A DNA stretch of 64,000 nucleotides from Holtermannia corniformis (Eukaryota; Basidiomycota; Tremellomycetes; Holtermanniales): NCBI GenBank assembly GCA_001599935.1, contig BCIJ01000001.1:994277-1058276 (forward strand), given 5' to 3'. Below are positions 22,924-34,178 of the stretch, piece after piece; within the stretch, counting starts at the first letter, position 1; every line of letters starts with the position of its first letter. Made by a program: the position numbers and the translations under genes. The notes below the pieces were generated by a model. That model saw only the letters and a list, made by a program, of their open reading frames with translations, did not search any database and was not told the DNA's origin.

Positions 22924-25075
22924 ATGGGGTGTGAGTGCTCGCGAAACAGTGCAGATCATACCTGGGCCGTGCTGATCATTTAACAGTCCGTTTTCTCGAG
23001 CTCGTCCGCCCGTTTATGGGCATCCTGCCCGAAGTGACCACGCCAGAGCGCAAGGTGCGTCACTCGTGCTGGCTTACCGGATAGTGGTGCGGTCATGGTT
23101 CCACTCCCTCAGTAGCTGCGACAAGCTGCAAAGCGCAGTGAAGGATGATCGCGCTACCCGCACGCACATCAGCCATCGATGACCTCGACTGACCTCTACA
23201 GGTCATCTTCAACCACAAGGTCCTCTGGACCGCCACCACGCTCGTCATCTTCCTCGTGTGCTCCCAGGTGCCACTGTACGGGATCATGTCGTCCGACTCG
23301 TCGGACCCACTCTACTGGATGCGTGTCATCCTCGCGTCCAACCGTGGCACGCTGATGGAGCTCGGCATCACACCGATCGTGACTTCGGGCATGATCATGC
23401 AGCTTCTCGCCGGCGCGCAGCTGATCGAAGTCGACTTTAGCCTCAAGGATGACCGTGCGCTCTTTGGCGGTGCGCAAAAGTGTGAGTCGTCGTGCCGGCC
23501 GCGAGCGATTGTCCGTGCTGACCGTCAGTGTTCGCACTCATCATTGCCCTCGGCCAGGCAACTGTACACGTGCTCTCGGGCCTGTACGGCTCGCCCTCGT
23601 CGCTCGGTCCCGGTGTCTGCCTCTTGCTCATCCTCCAGCTCGTTTCAGCCTCGCTCATTGTCATCCTACTCGACGAGCTCCTCACAAAAGGCTACGGTCT
23701 CGGCTCGGGCATCTCCCTCTTCATCGCAACCAACATTTGCGAGTCGATCATCTGGAAAGCTTTCTCACCCACGACGGTCAACACGGGTCGCGGGCCTGAA
23801 TTCGAAGGCGCCATCATCGCCCTGTTCCACCTCTTGTTCACCTGGAACGACAAGACGCGCGCTCTCAAGGAGGCTTTCTACCGCGAGCGCCTGCCGAACG
23901 TCATGAACCTGCTCGCGACCGTCGCCGTCTTTGCCGCCGTCATCTACCTCCAGGGTTTCCGGATCGAGATCCCCGTCAAGAGCTCAAAGTTTCGTGGTCA
24001 GCGCGGCACGTACCCGATCAAGCTGTTCTACACGTCCAACATGCCCATCATGCTCGAGAGCGCATTGACGTCAAACGTCTTTCTTGTCTCGCAGATGCTC
24101 TGGAACCGGTTTCCAGACAACCTGCTCGTCCGCCTGCTCGGTGCTTGGGAGGTCCGTCTCCTTGCTTGTATCAGAGCCGTCGCTAACGCGACGCACAGCC
24201 CCTGCCCGACTCGTCGCAGCTCACTGCCGTCTCGGGTCTCGCCTACTACATTTCCGCCCCGCACTCCATCTCGGCCGCGCTCCTCGACCCAATCCACACC
24301 GTCATCTACATCAGCTTCATCGTGACCGCGTGCGCCATCTTCTCCAAAACATGGATCGAAGTCTCTGGCTCGGGCCCGCGCGACGTCGCAAAGCAGCTCA
24401 AAGACCAAGGCATGACGCTCAGCGGTCACCGTGACGCTAGCATCTACAAGGAGCTCAAGAGGGTCATCCCGACCGCTGCTGCGTTTGGCGGCGCGACCCT
24501 CGGTCTGCTATCCGTCGTCGCGGATCTCATGGGCGCCCTCGGATCCGGTACCGGTATGTTTGGTGATGAGGGCGCAAGGCATGGCTGACAGGGCTAGGTA
24601 TCCTCATGGCCACTACCATCATCTACGGCTGTGAGTCCTTTTATTCGTCTTGTTTCTTCTCCCAAGCACACCGGAAAGTCTGGCTACAAGTCAGCCAGGT
24701 GTCTTGAACGGGTGGATGGTAATGGCCAGACGTGCATCGAGCTGCTCAGCTCTCGTGTACTCGAGTCGCCACCATACGGCCGCGAGTGCGCGGACTCGGT
24801 ATCAGGAAGGGCGTGCGAGCCGAGCTCCCTGGATGGCAAGAGGACCTGTCCAGTCGCGTGTGTGGAGCTGCAGGGTCGACCGCTGGCGTCGCAGCGTCCT
24901 CGGAGGCGTTTGGACTGATCAAAACGTACATGCCGATACTGATCTCTATTCCTAGACTTTGAGCTTGGCGTCAAGGAACAAGCTGGGCCCGAGATGGCGG
25001 CGCTCGGTGACTTGCGTGAGTCTGGCATGCGTGCTCCCTGCTGCGATCGACTGACCGACCCGTGCAGTCTTCTGA
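22924..25075 (+). CDS. SEC61: Protein transport channel SEC61 alpha subunit
   Basis: Exon 1 holds only 7 coding bases (22924-22930), then a gtgagt intron. Together they read [19 protein letters not shown]. Family signatures follow: [125 protein letters not shown] and [20 protein letters not shown], ending [13 protein letters not shown]...GDLLF at TGA 25073-25075. Sec61 alpha forms the ER membrane pore with about ten membrane segments. Most introns are about 45-60 nt, but the one at 24631-24955 is 325 nt. Confidence 0.95.
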
Positions 25076-25415
25076 GCGGCCGCGCCAAAGCCGACGAGTG
25101 CTGCCAGGCGGGCAGCAGGAGCGTCGACCGCGAGGGTCGAAAAGGGTTGCGCGCAGCACCCCCATTGCATGATATTCAGACGATGCAACCCGAATGCTTG
25201 ATCTGCCCGTCTCGCTTTCCTCTTGTGGCAGGTTGCGCTCCTTTGTGGCGTCGAGGGAGAGGACCTCTACGATGGTGAGCTCGCGACCGCTGAGGTCCTC
25301 GCACCCTGCGTAATGTCGCAAAAACCGGCAGGTCTATTCCGGGTCCGCCCAGCCGTCTACTTGTACCGCCCGAGCGCTCGGCTTGCCCTCTATCGCATCA
25401 GACACTGCTGCAGTC
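25076..25415. other. Intergenic stretch before the ZIP gene
   Basis: 340 nt between the SEC61 stop and the ZIP transporter ATG. It should contain the SEC61 3' end and the ZIP promoter. I see no TATA box of good quality and no gene. Confidence 0.4.
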
Positions 25416-26676
25416 ATGTCGAGCACAGACGAATCATCCGCTGGGCTCACAGACGAGACGGTCGAGGACCCGTGTGCGCTCGACAACTCGTATGACAAGC
25501 GTGGCCTTCGGATCGCGGCCATCTTTATCATCCTCGTCAGTCTGCCTCGTTGTCATTCTAGAGTGCTTGCTGATGTGCATAGGTGACCTCGCTGATCGGC
25601 ACCCTGCTCCCCATCGTGCTCAAGCGGTCCTCGGTCGTCCCGCGCTCCGTCTTCGAGTGAGTCGTTGTTGACGTTGGGAATGAGTCCGGATCTGATACGT
25701 CGCAGGTTTGCAAAGTACTTTGGCTCGGGTGTCATCATTGCCACTGCGTTTATCCAGTAAGTTGTACGGCTTTCAAACTCTGCACGCCGCTGACATGCTT
25801 GTAGCCTGCTCGCTCCCGCGTTCGATGAGCTCGGTAGTGAATGCCTGCACGGCGCGTGGACCGACTACGACTGGGCTCCTGCGTTTGCCATGCTCGCCGT
25901 ATACCTCATCTTCTTTGCCGAGATTGCCGCCTACCGGATTGGATCCAAGAAGATGGCTCGTCTCGGTATCAGTTACAGCAGCCACCAAGAGCCCGAAGCC
26001 GATGTCGACGCTCACGGCCACTCGCACGCGCACGCCGACTCGCCAGCCAGCGACCATTCGCCCAACAAGCCGCTCAACGAGCTCGAAAAGGCCGGTCTCG
26101 ACTCGGACTCGACGCTCGACCGCGCGCCATCTCACGCCGAGGCTTCAGGCCAGCTCATCGCCGTCGCCGTTCTTGAATTCGGTGTCATCCTCCACAGTGT
26201 CATCATCGGCTTGACGCTGGCCGTCGACGATGCGTTCACGACCCTGTTCATCGTCATCATCTTCCACCGTGAGTCGCTCGGCATGCCCATCAAGCCCAAC
26301 ACTGACGTGCGCAGAAATGTTCGAAGGTCTCGGTCTCGGCTCGCGCCTGTCAGCCCTTCACCTGCCCGATAACTGGAAATGGGCTCCCTACCTCGCCGCC
26401 GTCCTCTACTCGATCATGACCCCGATCGGTGTCGCTATCGGTCTCGGCGTCCGCACCACGTACAACGGCAACGGCGCCAAAGCAAACATCATCTCGGGCA
26501 TCCTCGACGCCCTCTCGGCCGGCATCCTGCTCTACACCGGTCTCGTAGAGCTCTTGGGCCACGAGATCCTCTTCAACCCGCGTATGATGAAGAGTTCAAA
26601 CGCCAAGCTTGCGTACGCCTTCATCTGCATGCTCCTCGGCAGTGGCTTGATGGCGTTGCTCGGTCGCTGGGCTTAG
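25416..26676 (+). CDS. ZIP-family zinc (iron) transporter
   Basis: Start ATG 25416 (MSSTDESSAGLTD). Membrane segments: RIAAIFIILVTSLIGTLLP, KYFGSGVIIATAFIHLLAPA (with the family His), WAPAFAMLAVYLIFFAEIAA. A long cytosolic loop has a His-rich patch (DAHGHSHAHADS). Then come the metal-path helices IAVAVLEFGVILHSVIIGLT and, across an intron, FHQMFEGLGLGSR, followed by LYSIMTPIGVAIGLGV and SAGILLYTGLVELLGHEILF. It ends MALLGRWA at TAG 26674-26676. This is the plasma-membrane Zrt1/Zrt2 type that imports zinc; whether it is high or low affinity cannot be told. Confidence 0.9.
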
Positions 26677-26826
26677 ATTGGGGATTAGCATATAGAGGCT
26701 TGCATGTATCGACATCAATGGTTCTTGCACCGCTCGCTCTGTACAGGGCAAACTTCAGGTCGATAGGGCTGGTCAGTCTACGGCACCACTAGGTGACGGG
26801 GCCGGCGTCACGTATGACATTGCAGA

Positions 26827-27788
26827 CTACCGCTCTGCACCATCGCCCCGCTCCCTCTCGCGGTCCCGGTGGGCCCGCCCGTAGCCGCTCTCGCGCTTCG
26901 AGTAGCCGTTGCGCTCACGCTCGCCATTGTAATGATGGCCGTGCCCACCGCCGTTGGCATGAGCGTTTGCTAGGTTTTGCAGCTTTGTAGCGCCTTCAAG
27001 CAATGTTCGATTCGACTTGTACTCGCACGTCGTGCTTGCAGGCAGCGAAAGCAGGTTCAAAATCTTTTCACTAGAGACCGGTCAGCCATGTGCAGAGCGG
27101 TCGAGGTACAACGCACCGGATGGCGGGGATATCGCCCTCGTCTTCTGTCCAGATGGACAGAGCGTCCTCGTTGTTGGCCCGGACACTGAGCACGCAGCCT
27201 ACGACGGCGTCTGCATCGTCAAACTGGTCTCCGATGAGAGCAAGTGTCAACGACTCGAACAGAAGCGGGGAGACGGGTTTGAGCAGGCGCAGGGTGAATT
27301 TTCCGCCGCTGAGCACACCGTCAGTGGGCTTCTCTCACGCCATGGCTGTACACACCGCGGCAGCTCTTCCCACACAGGTCGGGTGATCCGGGACACGAAG
27401 AGGAGAATGTCGGTGACGGGGGGTAGCTCGGATGCAGGGGTGAGGTGGGCATAGATGGAGAAGAATGATTCAATCTGTCGCTGTGAGCACCAGTCCGACC
27501 TCGCGCCTGGTACGCACCGAGCCAAAGCTAGCGACTCGTTTGATCTCCTTTTCATACTCTACAATCTTGGCCGTCGGTGGCCGGTGAACATACGACAGTG
27601 TCCAGCTGGACGCAATCAGCAAGGTGCGATGCAAAGTCGCCGATGGAACGCACCTCGACCGCAGTGGATGCCTGCCGCCGCTAGTCCCGTTGCTCAGCCC
27701 GCCCAACGGCTTGGATACCAGGCTGCTGGTGCTCAACCGGGAAGCACCAGACGAGGACAGTGTTCGGCGGTTTGGCTGCGAAGTCATG
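26827..27788 (-). CDS. eIF4E-family cap-binding protein, class II (4EHP type)
   Basis: Start 27788 (MTSQPNRRTLSSSGASR). Exons joined across five introns give HPLRSSWTLSYVHRPPTAK, EYEKEIKRVASFGS, ESFFSIYAHL, RITRPVWEE, GGKFTLRLLKP, TLALIGDQFDDADAVVGCVL and SVRANNEDALSIWTED. The cap-stacking WE pair is kept (PVWEE). At the other stacking position the YEKEI region has Tyr, as in class II proteins, instead of Trp. The residue that in eIF4E contacts eIF4G (Trp in FWxxY) is Phe here (ESFFSIY). The C-terminus is Gly/His/Arg-rich (HANGGGHGHHYNGERERN). It probably binds mRNA caps and may repress rather than promote initiation, as known for 4EHP; that is inference. Confidence 0.82.
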
Positions 27789-28039
27789 CTGGCAAGAGAT
27801 TGGGTGTGATGAGATGTGGATTGGCGTGCAGTGAGCCTGTTGGAACTCGAGGCGACTGTCACGATGGAGCGATGATCACACGCGGTTGGGCTGCTTGAAG
27901 CGAGTGAGCGATGAAGCGATGTGCGATCGTCAACGGTGATGGTTGAAAAAGTCGAACCGGTTGCTGGCTGGTTTCATCCACCCAACTCTCACCACGCAAC
28001 TTTGGTGCTTCACATCGCCCTGTCTGACCCTGGCTCGCA

Positions 28040-29407
28040 ATGTCAGAGCACAATGCAGAAGCAGGCCCAAGCAACCCTACTGTACAAGCCATTGACACCA
28101 ACGTCGACGGAGGAATGGGCAATAGTGGTGATGATGGCCCCAAGCTGTCCAAATCTGCAATGAAGAAGATTGCGCGCAAGCTATGTATTTCTTGGCCGTT
28201 GATGAGCTCCAGCTGATGTATACTACAGGCCCGTGATGCCGAGCTGCGCCCTTTGAAGCGACAAGCCGAGCGAGAGCGCAGGAAGGAACGTCGGGTCCAA
28301 CAGCGGGCAGCCTATGCTGCAGGCGAGATGACAGAGGAAGAGCAAAAGCTGTACAAGGAGCAAAAGGAATCAAAGCTTCAAAAAGCCAAGAAGAAGACGG
28401 CCGGCGGCGGTGACGATCAAGAGACTACGTGGAAAGGCGGGGTGGTGATGGACCTTGGGTTCGACGAGCTCATGACGGAGACTGTGAGTCGTCTGTGCTG
28501 GCGGGAGCATGCTGACGCGCCTTGTCACAGGAGATCTCATCGATGAACTCGCAGCTGGCACTTTGCTACTCGACGAACCGGCTGGCCGAACGACCCATCA
28601 GTGCGGTTCTTCACACCTCGTTCAACGGCCAGCTACGAGCTCGGATGGACGGTCAAGGCGGCTCGTTTGGCAACCACCGCAAGTGGAGCAGGTGTCACTG
28701 GTGGGACGCCGGGTTAGAGGAGCTACAATCGCACTTGAACACCACTACCGAGGTCGCCGACCGCGACGCCGCTGCCCTCGCTGCTATCGAGGCAGCGACC
28801 GCGTCAAGATCCGATCTGGGTATCACCGACAAGGTGCCGTTCCCCTCCACGCACAAGCTCATCTACCTTTCTGCCGACTCGGAAAACGAGCTCGAGACGC
28901 TGAGTGAGGGTGAAGTGTATATCATCGGTGGCATCGTGGACAAGAACCGGCACAAGGTACCTCTACGGACTCTGCCGCACAGTGCTCATCACACCTCAGG
29001 GGCTCTGCCAAGGTAAAGCAGAGAGACTCGGGATCAAGACGGCGAGGCTGCCGATCGGCAAATATCTCGCCGACATGCCAACACGCAAAGTCTTGACCGT
29101 CAATCATGTACGTCAGTCCTGAGTCGTTTACATGGCTGACCTTAGCCAGGTCTTTGAGATTTTGCTGCACTACCTCGCAACCCAAGACTGGAAGGAAGCA
29201 TTCGACCGCGTCATGCCCGCGCGCAAGCTTCGCCAGTCGGAGGACACCAAAAAGGCCAAGTGGAGGGCTGGGCGGCGAGGTCGGGACGATAGCAGCGCCG
29301 CTGTTGAGGAAGTCGATGAGAACGAGCCTCTGCAAAAGAAGCTGCGAGGTGATGAGGGCGCGCCGACCGTGGCTACTGAAGACGAAGAGCTGGCGATGAA
29401 CTCGTAG
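28040..29407 (+). CDS. TRM10: tRNA (guanine(9)-N1)-methyltransferase
   Basis: Start 28040 ([12 protein letters not shown]). Signatures of the SPOUT-fold Trm10 family: [130 protein letters not shown] and [14 protein letters not shown]. The enzyme methylates N1 of purine 9 in tRNA using S-adenosylmethionine. The intron after KKIARK has a good acceptor (actacag) but no GT donor in the matching phase, so that junction is not resolved. It is tail-to-tail with PEX2, with only 27 nt between stops. Confidence 0.92.
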
Positions 29408-29434
29408 TACAAGCCTCTTGCATGCATTGCATCA

Positions 29435-30866
29435 TCAATGTCCCTTCTGGTCACTTGGTACTATTGGCTCGTGCCCGCCCCTGCTGTCCAATGTGGTCTC
29501 CGCCTCCACAGTAGATGACTGTAGCGGGCCAATGACCCGACTAGCACTCCAGACCTCACCCCCGCATCTCAAGCACTCCCAGCCTTTCTCCTCATCCTTT
29601 GCTTTCAATGTGTCCCCTCGCCCAGCTTCAAACCCCACCAGAGCGCCCGCAATGCAGTAGTAGCAATACTCGCACTGACCCCAGCAATCTGCCTTGGCGG
29701 GAGTAAAGATGCGCGTCTCGTCATCGACGTCTGCCACGTCGATCGGTGGCAAGTTGATGTTGGAGCTGCCGAGCGCCACGGGCTGTGCAGAGATTCGTAA
29801 GTGACAGATTGGGCATGTCTGACACGCCAGGTGCGCAAAGCGACCCGAGTGCGCTTTCGCGTTCGGCGTAGACCCAGTGGCATCATTTAGCGTGATGGTC
29901 TGAGGCGAGGGGCTGCTGTACTTTTGCCGTTTGGGTCGAGTGAAAGCGCTGCGGATCGCCTCGCTTGTAGACTGAAGACTTGACGTCAGGTGTAGAGGCG
30001 GTAATAATGGTAGCAAGAACATGAGGAATTCCTGCGAGTGATCAGGATCTCAACGATGATACAGTGGGTACGATGCAACACACCGTAAAGCTGCCCCATA
30101 CGAGCTGACGATTCATAAACTCATAGCTGACCATGCGCGAGACAAAGCGGTCGCGTGGTGCAAGTCGGATCCCAAGGATGCGCATGAGAAGGGAGGGGTA
30201 TCTAGAGACGTGTCAGTCACTGCGTTGCGCCTTGTCTGGACTACGTACTGGCCATCATAGAGGAACCACAGCCAACCGAGCGTCTCCCAGACCCTGCCAG
30301 CCGTTTCCAGCTTCTCAATCAAAGCCCAGAGCTTTCGTCTGAGAGTATGGGCAGGCAAGTCTGGCCACTGTCGTGACAGCGCGTGCATTCTCAGTCGCGT
30401 GAGGATGTAGGTTGGGAACATTGGGGTGTGTAACAGAGAGTGAAGGATCAACGTGCGGCGCGTCACTGTGGGTTGATCAGCCGGCAGAAGTACAAAGACA
30501 GCGAAGCAAGCACGTACATTTCCCTTTGGGATCCCGAGACGAGATCAGGTGCAGATTCTGTAGCTTGGCGCCTGGCGAAGCTCGTACCAGAGGGTCCAAG
30601 ATTCCAAGCTTGTAGATCGCCACACGGAGCAGGAGACTTATCTCAGGCTTGAGATCAAGAGAGATTGAAGACTACAAGTAGACAGTCAGCTTGCTACGTC
30701 CGGTATAGTATGCACTGACTTTCAGATTACCCAGAGCTCGCTCGAGCTTGTCTCCGAGCATGTGCACAAGCCCATCGTCGAGCTCGTCTGAGTCGAGTTG
30801 GCTGACTCGAAGTGCTCGTGGGTGATACGGCCGGGTTGAAGGCCCTGCCTCTGCTGATGGAGGCAT
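29435..30866 (-). CDS. PEX2: Peroxin-2, RING-type peroxisomal E3 ligase
   Basis: Start 30866 (MPPSAEAGPSTRP). N-terminal domain: ALRVSQLDSDELDDGLVHML, then LKPEISLLLRVAIYKLGI and GAKLQNLHLV, as in Pex2. Membrane part: LILHSLLHTPMFPTYILTRL, TLGWLWFLYDGQYPSLLMR, ILGIRLAPRDR, SYEFMNRQLVWGSFTEFLMF. A C-terminal RING finger reads QTCPICHLRISAQPVALGS, then WGQCEYCYYCIAGAL and EKGWECLRCGGEVW, giving paired Cys ligands. Pex2 acts with Pex10 and Pex12 in ubiquitinating the Pex5 receptor at the peroxisomal membrane. About five introns. Confidence 0.9.
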
Positions 30867-31042
30867 CTCTCCGCTCCTGATCCGACCATGTACAGCTTGT
30901 TCAACCACAGCGAGCGCTGTCCACTTCGGTTCACAGACTGCCGATCGGACATTTCAATTCCCCGATCGGACATCCGTCGATCGACAAAAGTCATGCCATG
31001 CTCAGCTTGGCAACCATCTGCTTGACTGACCCGCAGCTCAGC

Positions 31043-32313
31043 ATGAACGCTGCAGGGCCATCAAGACACCTCTGGGCGTCGATGAGCTCTTGCCGTCCGA
31101 TCGTGCGGCAATACACAACTTCAAGCAGCTCACGAGCACGTACAAAGCCGCGGATGCCGGTTCGACGCTATGCTCCGCTCTCGCTCCTTGCCCTCTTCCC
31201 AACCCTTTACGCGCTCTTCCCATCGGATCCCGAGTTTTCTCCGTTGGTATATAGCAAACATACGTTGGCAAGCTCGGACAAGCTCAGCCCGCAACATGTG
31301 CTGCTACGGGTCCCTGTACCCCAGAGCTCGCGCGAGCTGTTTGCCCAACCGGCCGATGGCAAGGTCACCCTTCGCCATGTCATGATCAAAAGCCCGGATC
31401 TACAGATTGAGCGACCGTATACGTATGTGAACGACGTTGTGGACGATGGCGAGCTGCGGATCGTAGTCAAGCGCGTGAAAGGGGGTGAAGTCGGTCGGTG
31501 CGTAGGGAATGAGCAGTGTCGACGACAGAGCTGATGTCGGTGGACACAGGCATATCCACTCGCTGAAGCCTGGTGATACTATCGAGCTTCGAGGACCGGT
31601 ACCGACGTACTCGTTTGATCCGGCAAAGTATGACCGGATCGTCATGGTGCGTAGCAGTCATCAGCACCGGCATCAGTCTGCTTACCGACCGCAGATCTCA
31701 ACCGGAACCGCCATCTCTCCCTTTCTCCAACTACTCTCCACCCTCCCACATGCAATCACATCCCACCCCTCGCCCTTTTCAACCTCGCAACCGTCCACGC
31801 CCGCCCAAACTCCCGCCCCGACGCCAAAGCTCCACCTCCTACATTCCCTCCCAGCACCGAATCGACCCGACTGGGTCGCGTCGACAGATTTCCTACCGGC
31901 CGTACAGGAACGCTTGGGGAGTCGACTGACGGTCGAGAGGGTCGGGTACGAGGCGTTGCTGGATCGCGAGGTTTTGGAGCGTGCGTTGGGTCGTGCGGCT
32001 GTGAAGGGCGAGGGGCGGGATAAAGTGCTGGTGCTGGTTTGTCTGCCTCCGGCGTGAGTGTCTCGCTGCTGCATTCGACTCGAGGCGTGCGTCGTTGCCG
32101 TCTCTGCAACGCTCAGCTGCGGCAGAGTAGCGTCCAGCCGAGCAGCGTCCAGTCCCCTTCCGATAGCCCGTATGACTCCAGACCAGCGCTGACACCCACA
32201 GGCAACGCGACCCGCTCTGCGGTCCTCTCACGCCCATGCTGTCCCAAGGACCGCTGACAGGCATTCTAAGAGACATGGGTCTGCAGTCTGACCAAGTGTG
32301 GAAACTCGAGTAA
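31043..32313 (+). CDS. Mitochondrial FAD/NAD(P)-binding reductase-like protein (CYC2 / AIM33 type)
   Basis: Start 31043 gives a mitochondrial-type presequence rich in Arg and Ser (RPIVRQYTTSSSSRART) and a hydrophobic anchor (PLSLLALFPTLYALFP). The ferredoxin-reductase fold follows: ERPYTYVNDVVDDGELRIVV, KRVKGGEVGR, HIHSLKPGDTIELRGPVPTY, then after a short intron STGTAISPFLQLLSTL and a Pro/Thr-rich insert. The C-terminal motif is LCGPLTPMLSQGPLTGILRD, ending at TAA 32311-32313 after a roughly 145-nt intron. It resembles Cyc2/Aim33-like proteins more than cytochrome b5 reductase, because the loop between domains has a long low-complexity insert. Probably at the inner membrane; the electron partner is unknown. 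Confidence 0.7.
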
Positions 32314-32374
32314 CAGAAATGCATCCTGCGTCTATGAACCGAAATGAAACATTTGATGGGGCTGCAGCGTGGGA

Positions 32375-33289
32375 TCACTCGCTCGGGGCTTGCCAGACGG
32401 GCTGCGACTCGATGTCGTTGGCTGGCGCTTGCATTGTCCTGTCACTGGTTAGCTATTGCTGTCATGGTCGCGCTCAGAGCGACATTCGCGGTGGATGTGC
32501 ACCTCGAGCCGTTTCCGAGCGCGATCAAGGAGACATGTGTGAGAGAGACTGACGATGGTGGTTCGACATATGGGAAATACTCGAGTGCAACGTAAGCCAG
32601 GCCGACGGCGCCGACGACGGTACCGGAGATGTAGAGGATGATCGAGTAGCTGCGGTCGTCAGTCTCGATCCGAGGGGAGGACAGCACGGCCGTGGCTTTC
32701 AAACACATCGCAGCCGTAGCGACTGGGTGTGTCCTGGCCACGCCACACACTCACTTGAGCATCAGGACGCCAAGGAGGACATAGACTGTCGACCGGTGTC
32801 AGCGCGTGACCGACTAGGAAGAGGCGTAAACACGCACACACGCCGCGACCGATGAACGAGTGCATAAAGCTCGCATACTTGTGGACGAGCGTCTTTTGCT
32901 GTTCTGTGGGCGAGCGGACTTCGAGGCCGAGGATGGCGGCACCGGCGCTGGTTCGTGTCAGTACAGATACACGGTGACGGCTATGGGGTTGCGGCACGCT
33001 TTCGTCGGGCAGACAAGGCATGTAGCGTCACACCGAAGCAGAGACGGGTGAACGTACAGGACCATGTAGATCCCAATGATGATGGAGCTGAACGAGTGAT
33101 AGATCAATTGACCGACACCGCCTGGAGTCCAGTCAGTTCAACTCTATGGAGCTGCACCCACCGGCAATGATGAAGCCTCCGACGGCCATGTTGACGAGTC
33201 TGGACGCGAGAGATCAGTACCGAGTGTGAGCGCGCTGCGACGCGGACGCACCGGAGGAGTTCTGTCGGGTTCTCTCGCAGGCGATCCAT
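32375..33289 (-). CDS. TVP15: Golgi membrane protein TVP15
   Basis: Start 33289 (MDRLRENPTELLRLV). Six short exons give a four-segment membrane protein: NMAVGGFIIAGGVGQLIYHS, FSSIIIGIYMVLAGAAILGL, KYASFMHSFIGRGVVYVLLG, and YSIILYISGTVVGAVGLAY, then YVALEYFPYVEPPS. The last exon, after an intron starting gtctct, gives a short acidic tail ending PANDIESQPVWQAPSE and stop 32375-32377. Without that splice a longer unconserved tail would be read. Tvp15 is a small protein of Tlg2-containing Golgi vesicles. It is divergent from the complex I gene, with 244 nt between starts. Confidence 0.82.
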
Positions 33290-33533
33290 AGTGTTAGTGT
33301 GTGGTGGGTTGATGGTAGCAAGGCAAGAGGATGGCGATGAGGATGAGGATGTTGTAGTTCGCGACAGTCGCGCGGGAAACGTGGCACTCACGCCGCATGC
33401 GGCAGGGGGATATAGGCTTGCGACCGCGATACTATGTAGACTGGTCGCACGACTATTAACCGGTGTAGGCCCACGCGTCTTGCACCAACCGGCACCGTGC
33501 TAGAGCTCAGCATCGACCTCAAGCTCACCCAGC

Positions 33534-34018
33534 ATGTTCCGCTTCACCCGCCCTCTGCTGCAAGCAGTGCAAAAGTAAGTCCACAATCACCCTCTCTCAG
33601 CCCGCCTAACCCACCTAGACCGCTCAAGACGTCAACGGGGATCACTGGGCTCGCAGTGCACCCCGACCCGCTCCCAGCCCTGCTGTCCACCTACCGCTCC
33701 ACGCTCTCCATCCTGTCCACGATCCCAGCAGAGGCAGTGTATCGCCAAGCGACAGAGGCTATCATCAACCACCGCGTCAAGGTCGTCGAAGCCGCTCGGG
33801 GCGATATCGAAAAGGTCGAGAGCGAGCTCGATGCGGGCCAGGTCGAGCAGCTGCTCGTCCAGGCAAAGGATGAGGAGGTGCTGGCGGGCAAGATGAAGGA
33901 ATGGAAGGCGTGAGTCGTGCGTTATGAGCGCGGAGGGAGCTAACGCGGGTTCAGGTGGGAGCCTTTGCAGGTCAAGCCGGCAGACGGCCAGTGGAGCTAC
34001 TTTGAGCGCGGCGAGTAG
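33534..34018 (+). CDS. Mitochondrial complex I subunit NDUFA5 (B13 / 29.9 kDa type)
   Basis: Start 33534. The first exon encodes a short presequence-like MFRFTRPLLQAVQK. A 44-nt-class intron leads to PLKTSTGITGLAVHPDPLP, LLSTYRSTLSILSTIPAEAV, YRQATEAIINHRVKVVEA and VEQLLVQAKDEEVLAGKMK, and a second intron joins EWKA to WEPLQVKPADGQW. TAG is at 34016-34018. The TGL.VHP..L.LL..Y..TL pattern is characteristic of this peripheral-arm subunit of NADH dehydrogenase. About 125 residues, the normal length. Confidence 0.88.
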
Positions 34019-34178
34019 GCGATGCACCATGTCTGATACGCGTGATGGCTGCTTTGTCGAGTGCGGTGCAAAGCGATCAGGACCTCATAGGAAGAAAGAG
34101 AGTATTCACATGCTCATCCCACAGTACAACGTCCAACCAAACTCGTCACTAGCCTTCCACCCCGCTCATCGGTAATCA

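Noticed and set aside
24550..24597. Possible C/D snoRNA in the short SEC61 intron (tgatga, ctga)
   Set aside because: The boxes are only about 20 nt apart and at the wrong distance from the splice sites; the ctgac is the branch site.
24684..24955. ORFs within the long SEC61 intron
   Set aside because: Both strands show short open frames, but none has motifs, and the intron is needed to join YGYFELGVKE.
18143..33289. Functional cluster of TVP38 and TVP15
   Set aside because: Both belong to Tlg2-vesicle proteins, but they are 12 kb apart with many unrelated genes between, so chance is the simplest view.
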